DNA from: Deinococcales bacterium
Lineage (GTDB): Bacteria > Deinococcota > Deinococci > Deinococcales > Deinococcaceae
Assembly (NCBI GenBank): GCA_014378225.1
Contig: JACMOA010000383.1
Span: 1 to 5,648 of the forward strand
DNA length: 5,648 nt
Reading direction: 5' to 3'
Below the pieces are notes generated by a model, which worked only from the letters and a program-made list of their open reading frames with translations, was not told the DNA's origin and did no database searches. Shown in pieces: positions 1 through 5,419 of this stretch. The position numbers and the translations under genes were made by a program. The first letter of the stretch is position 1. Every line of letters starts with the position of its first letter.

Positions 1-2
1 AA

Positions 3-179
3 CTGGGCTGGCCGTTCTGGGAAATTCAAATTTTGCTGCGGATGGGACAGAAAGACCCTGCCCGTGCACTCGAGGGCCTGGAAAAAATTCGCAAACTGGG
101 TTTGCTAGGTCTGCTCGAACGGGCGCAAGGGGTGATAACCAGGGGACTTAATCATTCGCTCGAGTTGGGAGAGGAATAG
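3..179 (+). CDS. C-terminal end of an unidentified helical (TPR-like) protein, partial
   Basis: An open frame enters from the left edge and ends at TAG 177-179, giving 58 residues that start LGWPFWEIQILLRMGQ and end NHSLELGEE. The stretch is rich in Leu, Ala, Glu and Arg, with the alternating pattern of paired amphipathic helices (PARALEGLEKIRKLG, then LLGLLERAQGVI). That resembles the tail of a tetratricopeptide-type or similar helical-repeat protein, possibly the C-terminal part of a large regulator, but the piece is too short to name. Two CTCGAG sites (69, 159), both read as Leu-Glu, match the codon habit of the genes downstream. A pair of hairpins begins right at the stop codon, so the transcript probably ends here and pdxS is a separate unit. 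Confidence is good that this is coding, low on function. Confidence 0.6.
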   Translation: MGWPFWEIQILLRMGQKDPARALEGLEKIRKLGLLGLLERAQGVITRGLNHSLELGEE

Positions 180-249
180 AGCGGCTGTGCCGCTCTGCGA
201 ACGTCAAACGCTGAATGCCGACTTGTTTTTGGCGTTCAGCGTTTGATGT
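178..249 (+). terminator. Two tandem hairpins after the upstream gene
   Basis: Hairpin 1 pairs 178-185 with 189-196 (AGAGCGGC/GCCGCTCT, three-base loop) and overlaps the stop codon. Hairpin 2 pairs 201-219 with 231-249: 19 base pairs including two G-U wobbles, around an 11-base loop that carries the T-run. Neither stem is followed by a clear run of T, so this is not a classic intrinsic terminator. The position directly behind a stop codon and ahead of an independent gene still makes transcription termination or 3' end protection the most likely role. Confidence 0.5.
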
Positions 250-265
250 CTTGGTCTAAACAGCA

Positions 266-349
266 CCTGTCGGACTCTGTCGTCAAAGTGTGCGCCTCAA
301 GTGTACGAAAACATGAGGATATTGAATTCGCCAACAGAGTCCTGTCAGG
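266..349 (+). repeat. Inverted repeat in the pdxS leader region
   Basis: GGACTCTGT (272-280) is perfectly complementary to ACAGAGTCC (334-342), 53 bases apart. The flanking CCTG (266-269) pairs with CAGG (346-349) across a small internal loop, giving 13 pairs in all. It lies in the 276-base stretch between the upstream gene and pdxS, where I see no convincing gene. If the pdxS promoter is the one at 444-449 this element is not transcribed from it, so it would act as DNA or belong to a separate RNA. The function is unknown. Confidence 0.35.
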
Positions 350-443
350 CCAGACCGCATTCGCAACCTTGCAAGAGGTTCTTTTTGTAAGCCACGTCCT
401 ACTTTTGTACGTCTGTCCCTATCCTCGAGCGCCCCGTCTGACG

Positions 444-449
444 TATTCT
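444..449 (+). promoter_or_regulatory. -10 box of a leaderless pdxS promoter
   Basis: TATTCT (4 of 6 to TATAAT) ends six bases before the pdxS ATG, which would put the transcription start on or next to the A of the start codon. No Shine-Dalgarno sequence precedes this ATG, as expected for leaderless translation. No good -35 is visible 16-18 bases upstream; a CTCGAG site (424-429) occupies that position instead. Confidence 0.45.
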
Positions 450-455
450 TAACCT

Positions 456-1343
456 ATGGAAGCACAACAAGGTACGTTACGCATCAAAACTGGATTTGCC
501 GAGATGTTCAAGGGTGGGGTCATCATGGACGTGGTGACGCCGGAGCAGGCCCGCATTGCCGAGGCCGCAGGAGCCACGGCAGTGATGGCGCTCGAGCGGG
601 TTCCAGCCGACATTCGCAAGGACGGCGGGGTGGCCCGTATGTCAGACCCCACCATGATTAAGGGCATTCTGGCGGCGGTTAGCATCCCAGTCATGGCCAA
701 AGTTCGCATCGGTCACTTTGTGGAAGCCCAGATTCTTCAGGCTCTGGGCGTGGACTTCATTGACGAGTCCGAAGTTTTAACCCCCGCAGACGAGGCGTAT
801 CACGTTGAAAAGCACGCATTCAAGGTTCCTTTTGTAAATGGGGCCAAGGATTTGGGCGAGGCCCTGCGCCGCATCGGGGAAGGCGCGGCCATGATTCGCA
901 CCAAAGGCGAGGCTGGAACCGGAAATGTGGTAGAAGCCGTGCGTCACGCTCGGTCCATCCTGGGCAGTATCAGAAGTATTCAAAGCCGTCCGCTCGAGGA
1001 ACTCATGGCGGTGGCTCGGGATTTGCAAGCTCCTTACGAGTTAGTGCTTTATATTCATGAGCATGGCAAGCTTCCGGTGGTCAACATGGCGGCGGGCGGC
1101 ATTGCTACACCCGCAGACGCGGCCCTGATGATGCAGCTCCGCATGGACGGCGTATTTGTGGGCAGCGGCGTCTTCAAAAGCGGCGACCCCGAGAAGCGCG
1201 GCAAAGCCATCGTGCGGGCCGTAACGCACTTCAATAACCCCGATATTCTGGCCGAAGTCAGCACCGACTTGGGCGAGCCAATGGTGGGCATAAATCTGGA
1301 TACCCTCGAGATTGAGCAACGCATGGCCTTGCGTGGCTGGTAG
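456..1343 (+). CDS. pdxS: Pyridoxal 5'-phosphate synthase, synthase subunit PdxS
   Basis: PdxS makes pyridoxal 5'-phosphate (vitamin B6) from ribose 5-phosphate, glyceraldehyde 3-phosphate and ammonia supplied by PdxT; it is a cytoplasmic TIM barrel that forms a dodecamer. The 295-residue product has the usual family length and aligns from near the first residue to the typical RGW ending. Family blocks visible are GGVIMDV (20-26), [10 protein letters not shown] (45-54), [13 protein letters not shown] (80-92), [10 protein letters not shown] (103-112), [11 protein letters not shown] (147-157), [19 protein letters not shown] and [10 protein letters not shown]. The key residues are present: Asp25, Lys82 and Lys150, matching Asp24, Lys81 and Lys149 of the Bacillus enzyme. 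One oddity is VNGAKD (127-132), where Bacillus PdxS has VCGCRD. ATG 456 is chosen because it starts the conserved N-terminus and lies just behind the TATTCT box. pdxT follows after 128 bases. Confidence 0.97.
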   Translation: MEAQQGTLRIKTGFAEMFKGGVIMDVVTPEQARIAEAAGATAVMALERVPADIRKDGGVARMSDPTMIKGILAAVSIPVMAKVRIGHFVEAQILQALGVDFIDESEVLTPADEAYHVEKHAFKVPFVNGAKDLGEALRRIGEGAAMIRTKGEAGTGNVVEAVRHARSILGSIRSIQSRPLEELMAVARDLQAPYELVLYIHEHGKLPVVNMAAGGIATPADAALMMQLRMDGVFVGSGVFKSGDPEKRGKAIVRAVTHFNNPDILAEVSTDLGEPMVGINLDTLEIEQRMALRGW

Positions 1344-1388
1344 CTTGCTCGAGCGATTTGAGATTAAAGTTCTATTCTGAAGTTGGGG

Positions 1389-1447
1389 AGCAGGGGCGCG
1401 GAGGAGCTGAGGGGAATTTCTCCCTATCACCCCTGCCCCCTGCTTTT
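1389..1447 (+). promoter_or_regulatory. GC-rich nested hairpin between pdxS and pdxT
   Basis: AGCAGGGG (1389-1396) pairs with CCCCTGCT (1437-1444), which runs straight into TTT. Inside it, GGGGA (1411-1415) pairs with TCCCT (1421-1425, one wobble) around a five-base loop. A second CCCCTG at 1430-1435 offers an alternative partner for the left arm. The left half holds three GGGG runs (1385, 1393, 1411), so a competing G-rich structure is conceivable. A stem followed by a short U-run between two subunits of one enzyme suggests partial termination or differential mRNA stability that sets the PdxS:PdxT ratio. That role is inference. Confidence 0.4.
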
Positions 1448-1458
1448 CTGCTTTAGAT

Positions 1459-1463
1459 AAGGA
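1459..1463 (+). promoter_or_regulatory. Ribosome binding site of pdxT
   Basis: AAGGA lies eight bases before ATG 1472 and supports that start, in contrast to pdxS, which has no such site. It fits pdxT being translated from an internal position on a pdxS-pdxT mRNA. Confidence 0.6.
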
Positions 1464-1471
1464 CACACCAT

Positions 1472-2056
1472 ATGACTCAACCTAAAATAGGCGTCCTAGC
1501 CCTCCAGGGCGCATTTCGTGAACACAAGCAAACCCTCGAGCGCCTGAACATAGAGGTCACAGAAGTTCGTCTCCCTCGAGATTTAGCGGGTCTTTCCGGC
1601 CTGATAATTCCGGGCGGAGAATCTACCACGATGGGCAAACTGATGGTGGATTATGACTTGCTGGAACCCATTCGTGAATTCTCCTCGAGCGGGGGAGCCA
1701 TCTGGGGAACCTGTGCAGGCGCTATTTTGCTGGCAAAGCAGATTGAGGGCGTGCCGCCGCAGTTTGGCACTCAGCCCAGCCTCGAGCTGATGGATATGCG
1801 CGTGCGCCGTAACGCTTTTGGGCGGCAGGTGGACAGCTTTGAAGCGCCGCTGGAGGTCAAAGGTCTCGAAACCCCATTCAATGCGGTGTTTATCCGCGCT
1901 CCCATCATCGAGTGGGTGGGGGAGGATGTGGACGTGCTTTCAAAGGCGGAGGGAGAAATTGTGCTTGCCAGAGCGGGAAGACTGTTGACCTCGAGCTTTC
2001 ACCCAGAGCTAACCGGAGACTCGAGGTTGCATGAACTGTTCCTGAGCATGATTTAG
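1472..2056 (+). CDS. pdxT: Pyridoxal 5'-phosphate synthase, glutaminase subunit PdxT
   Basis: PdxT is a class I glutamine amidotransferase that hydrolyses glutamine and passes ammonia to PdxS in the pyridoxal 5'-phosphate synthase complex. The product is 194 residues, normal for the family. It opens with IGVLALQGAFREH (6-18), has the oxyanion-region motif PGGESTTM (47-54), the nucleophile Cys81 in GTCAG (79-83), the strongly conserved RNAFGRQVDSFE (113-124) and FIRAP (140-144), and the rest of the catalytic triad, His177 and Glu179, in SFHPELT. All catalytic residues are intact. The ATG has an AAGGA site eight bases upstream. The gene carries six CTCGAG sites: two read as Leu-Glu, one as Pro-Arg-Asp and three through serine codons, including one within the TSSFHPEL motif region. 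It is probably co-transcribed with pdxS. Confidence 0.97.
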   Translation: MTQPKIGVLALQGAFREHKQTLERLNIEVTEVRLPRDLAGLSGLIIPGGESTTMGKLMVDYDLLEPIREFSSSGGAIWGTCAGAILLAKQIEGVPPQFGTQPSLELMDMRVRRNAFGRQVDSFEAPLEVKGLETPFNAVFIRAPIIEWVGEDVDVLSKAEGEIVLARAGRLLTSSFHPELTGDSRLHELFLSMI

Positions 2057-2069
2057 AAGTAGACCCCTT

Positions 2070-2204
2070 ATACCGGGTTGCCTTCATTACTTTCCACCCC
2101 GGAAAAGGCACCGGAATGGAAATCCATTACAGCAACCCGGTATTCTAGTTTTCTCGCTCCACTCGGCCTTGAAGAGATGAAACTTCTTCAAGGCAACTTG
2201 GTAT
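2070..2204. repeat. Three-copy inverted/direct repeat in the convergent gap
   Basis: ATACCGGGTTGC (2070-2081) is exactly complementary to GCAACCCGGTAT (2132-2143). A third, slightly changed copy, AAGGCAACTTGGTAT (2190-2204), pairs with ATACCGGGTTGCCTT (2070-2084) over 15 positions if two G-U wobbles are allowed. The unit thus occurs once inverted and twice direct between the stops of pdxT and the minus-strand gene. It could be a bidirectional terminator, a REP/BIME-like palindromic repeat, or the remains of a small non-autonomous element with imperfect terminal inverted repeats; no target duplication is evident. Confidence 0.5.
2166..2194. terminator. Hairpin between convergent genes
   Basis: GCCTTGAAGA (2166-2175) pairs perfectly with TCTTCAAGGC (2185-2194), extended by one G-U pair, around a loop of about seven bases. 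It lies 20 bases past the end of the minus-strand gene, and beyond the end of pdxT on the plus strand. No T-run follows on either strand, so it is at best a weak or factor-assisted terminator working in both directions. Its right arm overlaps the third copy of the repeat family in this gap. Confidence 0.4.
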
Positions 2205-2213
2205 TACAGAGCA

Positions 2214-2864
2214 TTATTTCTGGGCCACTTTCTTCACCAGAATAACCAATCCCTTTTCAGGAAAGGCGCGTTGATAGCGCACGGTGGTGAGAGTATCCAG
2301 CTTTGTGTCGTAATCCGACTTTTCGGTGGACACCTCGAGCACGCCACCGCGCAACTCGAGCGTGGGGTCATCCGTGTCTGGGGCATCGTCGCGGTTTTTA
2401 CCCGACCAGCGGGTCAGGTAAGTATTACTGAAACAATCCTCGAGCGCTTCTGTTTGTTGAGAAAGGACTTGAAGTGTAGAATTCAGCTTGAGCCACACCA
2501 GTGAAATGGCGCTGCCCGCGCCACACAGGCCCTGCACGTTACAGCCGCTTCCCAGGGTGGCCTGAAAGGTGAGATACCAAAACCCTCTTTTCTGGACCAA
2601 ATCAATCACTCGTGTATTTGCTGCGCCTCCGCTGGGGCGGCTCTTGGGGTCCGCGCCGTCGTAAGTTCCAGTGGTGCAGCCCGCAATTTGGTTTTGCAGG
2701 TTCACTCGAGCGCTCACCTTTCCCTGAACGAGTTGAAACACGCCGCTCGAGTAGGCCGTGACCCGGATGGCGTCGCGCTGACTTTGTGCGGCTGGCCTAC
2801 TGTTTTGCGCGACTGCTGCGCCCGTGAGCGCTGCTGACAACAGTAAAAAAAGTATCCGGGACAT
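2214..2864 (-). CDS. Secreted protein of unknown function with four cysteines
   Basis: The 216-residue product begins with a clear signal peptide: MSR, a hydrophobic core ILFLLLSAALTGAAV, and a likely signal peptidase cut after AVA (residue 19). The mature part holds four cysteines at 63, 108, 114 and 144, an even number suited to two disulfides outside the cytoplasm. It alternates short beta-like stretches (FQLVQGKVSARVNLQ, GFWYLTFQATLG, ISLVWLKLN, TTVRYQRAF) with turns and has an acidic segment around residues 156-165 (DDAPDTDDP). I see no known catalytic motif or lipobox and do not recognise the family. ATG 2864 is chosen because a -35/-10 pair places the transcription start on it; there is no Shine-Dalgarno site. 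The gene diverges from the acylase gene and converges on pdxT. Its five CTCGAG sites match its neighbours, so nothing points to recent transfer. Confidence 0.8.
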   Translation of the reverse strand: MSRILFLLLSAALTGAAVAQNSRPAAQSQRDAIRVTAYSSGVFQLVQGKVSARVNLQNQIAGCTTGTYDGADPKSRPSGGAANTRVIDLVQKRGFWYLTFQATLGSGCNVQGLCGAGSAISLVWLKLNSTLQVLSQQTEALEDCFSNTYLTRWSGKNRDDAPDTDDPTLELRGGVLEVSTEKSDYDTKLDTLTTVRYQRAFPEKGLVILVKKVAQK

Positions 2865-2870
2865 GGTATG

Positions 2871-2899
2871 AGTTTAGGTACTGAACGACGCAATCACAA
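2871..2899 (-). promoter_or_regulatory. Leaderless promoter of the secreted-protein gene
   Basis: On the minus strand, TTGTGA (2899-2894, 4 of 6 to TTGACA) is followed after exactly 17 bases by TAAACT (2876-2871, 4 of 6 to TATAAT), and the ATG begins six bases later. Transcription would start at or next to the A of the ATG. The -35 overlaps the perfect palindrome ACAAGCTTGT (2896-2905), a possible operator. Confidence 0.6.
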
Positions 2900-2905
2900 G
2901 CTTGT
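2896..2905. promoter_or_regulatory. Perfect 10-base palindrome over the -35 box
   Basis: ACAAGCTTGT is a complete palindrome that covers most of the -35 hexamer of the minus-strand promoter. Its location suits a repressor site for a dimeric regulator. A 10-base palindrome can occur by chance in a window this size, so this is tentative. Confidence 0.25.
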
Positions 2906-2933
2906 TGTGGAACGATTTGGACCAACTAGGACT

Positions 2934-2967
2934 CTCGAGCTGAGACCCTCGAGCTGAGACCCTCGAG
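2934..2967. repeat. 14-base tandem repeat built on CTCGAG
   Basis: CTCGAGCTGAGACC occurs twice head to tail (2934-2947, 2948-2961), followed by a third CTCGAG (2962-2967) that starts a partial copy. The array sits between the divergent promoters. It may be a small local expansion of the CTCGAG motif or a set of phased protein-binding sites; 14 bases is not a whole number of DNA turns. Confidence 0.75.
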
Positions 2968-2994
2968 CATTGAACCGATTCTGTGCTCGAGGGT
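2959..2994. repeat. Inverted repeat carrying two CTCGAG cores
   Basis: ACCCTCGAGCA (2959-2969) is exactly complementary to TGCTCGAGGGT (2984-2994) with a 14-base loop. Five of the 11 paired positions lie outside the shared hexamer, so the match is more than two CTCGAG sites meeting by chance. It lies upstream of the putative acylase -10 region and could be an operator or a cruciform/hairpin site. Confidence 0.55.
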
Positions 2995-3021
2995 GCTAAA
3001 TCAAAGACTCATGCTTGCGTT

Positions 3022-3030
3022 TGCTAATCT
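3022..3030 (+). promoter_or_regulatory. Possible extended -10 promoter of the acylase gene
   Basis: TGCTAATCT fits an extended -10 (TG, one base, then TAATCT, 4 of 6 to TATAAT). A start near 3037 would give a leader of about 26 bases containing the GAGGAG ribosome site. No good -35 is visible, which is tolerable for an extended -10. A CTCGAG site (3034-3039) covers the expected transcription start. Confidence 0.35.
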
Positions 3031-3049
3031 ACCCTCGAGAACCGTTTTT

Positions 3050-3055
3050 GAGGAG
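3050..3055 (+). promoter_or_regulatory. Ribosome binding site deciding the acylase start
   Basis: GAGGAG lies seven bases before ATG 3063. It favours that start over an in-frame TTG at 3015, which has no such site and would put sixteen charged and bulky residues ahead of the membrane anchor. Confidence 0.75.
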
Positions 3056-3062
3056 ACAAACT

Positions 3063-5417
3063 ATGCGTGTGTTGCGTTTTCTGGCTCGAGTAATGCTGAT
3101 TCTGGCGCTGTTGCTGGGTGCAGTTCTGGCCTATTTCTACTTTTCTACAACCGTTCAAATTAAAGGCGAGGTGCGCCTGAAAGGACTGACCGGAGACGCT
3201 CGAGTGACGCGGGACGCTCAGGGTGTGGCCCATATCAAAGCCAGCACGGACCAGGATGCTGTTTTCGCTTTGGGCTACACCCATGCTCAGGACCGATTAT
3301 GGCAGATGGAATTTCAGCGGCGCATCGGGGCGGGGCGGCTGAGCGAGGTGTTGGGCAAAGCTGCGCTCGAGCAGGATAAATTCTTGCGAACCTGGGGCTT
3401 TTACCGGGCGGCGCAAGCGGATTTACCCAGACTTTCTCAACGCTCGAGAACGATGCTCGAGGCGTACAGTGCGGGGGTAAACGCCCGAATAGCGCAGGGA
3501 AAACTTCCGCTCGAGTTTACAATTTTGCGCTTTAAACCCGCGCCGTGGACTCCAACGGACAGTTTAGTGTGGCAGAAAATGATGGCTTTTGACCTCAATG
3601 ACTCTTGGGAAACCGAGCGTGATAATGCGCTTCTGGACGCTAAATTAGGCCGGGAACGCCGCAAACAACTGGAGCAGGAAGCTCCAGAGAATGGCCCCAG
3701 TATTCTGTCAAAAGCCGACCTCGAGCAGAGCGGTATTCAGGCAATAGGGGAGACGGTGGAACCCGCTCGAGCTGCATTGGCCGCGCAAACATTGCGGCAG
3801 CTCGCGGGACTCGAGAACCGCATTGCAGATTTGGGATTTCAGCCCATGGTGGGCAAGGGGTCTAACAGTTGGGTGGTGTCTGGGCGCTTTACCCAGAGCG
3901 GCAAACCCATTCTCTCCGACGACCCACACCTGACCATGTCGGCTCCGTCCTTGTGGTATCTGGCTTCGCTCGAGGGTAAAACTCTGAAGGTGGTGGGGGC
4001 CACCATTCCGGGCCTTCCCGCCGTGGTTATCGGGCGCAATGAGCGCATTGCCTGGGGCGTGACCAACTTTGGCAACGACGCGCAGGATTTGTTTCTCGAG
4101 CCTGCTGGGGTTGCTTTGACGGATGTGGAAGAAATCATCAAGGTCAAGGACGGCCCGGACGTGCGCCTGACCGTGCGCTCGAGTGCGCGTGGACCCATCA
4201 TCAGCGAGGTGATTACGGGCGTACCGCAGCGGGTGGCCCTGAGCTGGCCCGCTCTGCAACCTGGAGACACTACCCTGGACGCTTTTCTGGAAATTAATTA
4301 CGCTCAGAACTGGACCGAATTTCGGGGTGCGATGCGCCAATACGTCAGCCCCAGTCAGAACTTTATTTATGCCGATGTAGACGGAAACATCGGTTATATT
4401 GCACCTGGCAAGATGCCAATTAGGGCCGGAATGGACGGTGAAACTCCGGTCTCGAGTGAGGTGGGCCGCTGGACGGGTTTTGTGCCATTTGAACGCTTGC
4501 CGCAGGTTTACAATCCGCCAGAAGGGTTTATTGTCACCGCCAATCACAAAGCGATTCCCGCCAGCTACCCGTACCCGTTAGGAGGCGAGTGGGCCGCGCC
4601 GTGGCGGGCTGAGCGCATCCTCGAGCGCCTGAGCGAACTCAAAACGCGGGGAAAAATTACACCCGACGACATGCGAAGCCTTCAGATGGACCAGAAAAGC
4701 CGGGTCTGGGAGCTATTCAAGGCGCAAATGCTGAGTGTAACGCCCTCGAGCGGCGGTACAAAGGACCTGGAAACTCGCGCCCTCGAGCAGTTGCGGAACT
4801 GGGACGGCATCATGGGCGAGAAAAGTGTACCAGCCAGTATTTTTGCCGCTTGGTACAAAGAACTGAGCAGAATGCCGCGTGATGAAATTGCCGACCCGCA
4901 GTTTGGGGAATACCGGAACAACCCCTATTTTCTGTCCCAACAGCTCGAGCAGAACGGAACTTTCTGTAAAGCGCCCGGCATCCCAGACTGCAAAACCCTG
5001 CTCTCCAGCACCTTCAAAGTCGCAATTGCTGACCTCGAGCGCAGACTGGGTGGCACGGTGAGCAACTGGGAATGGGGCAAGCTGCACCGCGCCGAGATGC
5101 GGCATGGGGCGCTGAACAGCGTGCAGACGCTGCGCGAGGTGTGGACCCGCTCGAGCAGTAACGGCGGTGGCTTTGCCACAGTCAACGTGGCCGGATACGA
5201 CCAGGACACCTTCACCCAGACGCACGGCCCCGGCTACCGTCAGGTGGTAGATTTGGCCAACATGAACTCGAGCAGTTTTATGATTCACCTGGGACAGTCT
5301 GGAAACCCCCTCTCGAGCCACTACGCCGACCTGCTGCGCCCCTGGCACGACGGCAAAACCCTGAACATGACCCTGGATGACGTGGGCGGCGATACCTTGG
5401 TTTTGAAGCCAGAATAA
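3063..5417 (+). CDS. Penicillin acylase family N-terminal nucleophile hydrolase, membrane-anchored
   Basis: Members of this family cut amide bonds such as those of beta-lactams, acyl-homoserine lactones or related acylated compounds; the substrate here cannot be told from sequence. The 784-residue product starts MRVLRFLARV with a hydrophobic segment at about 7-27, an uncleaved anchor or signal peptide placing the enzyme outside the cytoplasm. The alpha-chain region holds DARVTRDAQGVAHI and ALGYTHAQDRLWQMEFQRR. A linker ends at VGKG, and the predicted self-cleavage exposes Ser267 of SNSW as the nucleophile. Beta-chain landmarks include IPGLPAVVIGRNERIAWGVT, FIYADVDGNIGYIAPGKMPIR, TANHK with Asn494 and WRAERI with Arg515, spaced like the catalytic Asn and Arg of penicillin G acylase, then GPGYRQVVD and GQSGNPLSSHYADLL. 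Cys635 and Cys643 could form a disulfide. It is full length and intact, with 21 CTCGAG sites. A Deinococcus radiodurans member has been described as an acyl-homoserine lactone acylase, so quorum quenching is one possibility. Confidence 0.93.
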   Translation: MRVLRFLARVMLILALLLGAVLAYFYFSTTVQIKGEVRLKGLTGDARVTRDAQGVAHIKASTDQDAVFALGYTHAQDRLWQMEFQRRIGAGRLSEVLGKAALEQDKFLRTWGFYRAAQADLPRLSQRSRTMLEAYSAGVNARIAQGKLPLEFTILRFKPAPWTPTDSLVWQKMMAFDLNDSWETERDNALLDAKLGRERRKQLEQEAPENGPSILSKADLEQSGIQAIGETVEPARAALAAQTLRQLAGLENRIADLGFQPMVGKGSNSWVVSGRFTQSGKPILSDDPHLTMSAPSLWYLASLEGKTLKVVGATIPGLPAVVIGRNERIAWGVTNFGNDAQDLFLEPAGVALTDVEEIIKVKDGPDVRLTVRSSARGPIISEVITGVPQRVALSWPALQPGDTTLDAFLEINYAQNWTEFRGAMRQYVSPSQNFIYADVDGNIGYIAPGKMPIRAGMDGETPVSSEVGRWTGFVPFERLPQVYNPPEGFIVTANHKAIPASYPYPLGGEWAAPWRAERILERLSELKTRGKITPDDMRSLQMDQKSRVWELFKAQMLSVTPSSGGTKDLETRALEQLRNWDGIMGEKSVPASIFAAWYKELSRMPRDEIADPQFGEYRNNPYFLSQQLEQNGTFCKAPGIPDCKTLLSSTFKVAIADLERRLGGTVSNWEWGKLHRAEMRHGALNSVQTLREVWTRSSSNGGGFATVNVAGYDQDTFTQTHGPGYRQVVDLANMNSSSFMIHLGQSGNPLSSHYADLLRPWHDGKTLNMTLDDVGGDTLVLKPE

Positions 5418-5419
5418 GG

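Noticed and set aside
243..452. Plus-strand open frame of 69 codons between the upstream gene and pdxS
   Set aside because: It starts inside the right arm of a hairpin, has no ribosome site, runs through the pdxS -10 box, and its product (many Cys, Val, His, no clear pattern) does not look like a protein.
2153..2163. CTCGCTCCACT, also found at 5496-5506 in the other convergent-type gap
   Set aside because: A few shared 11-mers are expected by chance in a window this long, and the flanks do not match, so only the location is suggestive.
3015..3062. Upstream TTG start adding 16 residues to the acylase
   Set aside because: It lacks a ribosome site, overlaps the putative -10 box, and puts MRLLIYPREPFLRRQT ahead of a normal signal-anchor; ATG 3063 has GAGGAG at seven bases.
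3708..4547. Minus-strand open frame of 279 codons
   Set aside because: It lies wholly antisense to the penicillin acylase gene, whose family motifs are unmistakable; the product is rich in His, Arg and Gly as expected of a shadow frame in GC-rich DNA.
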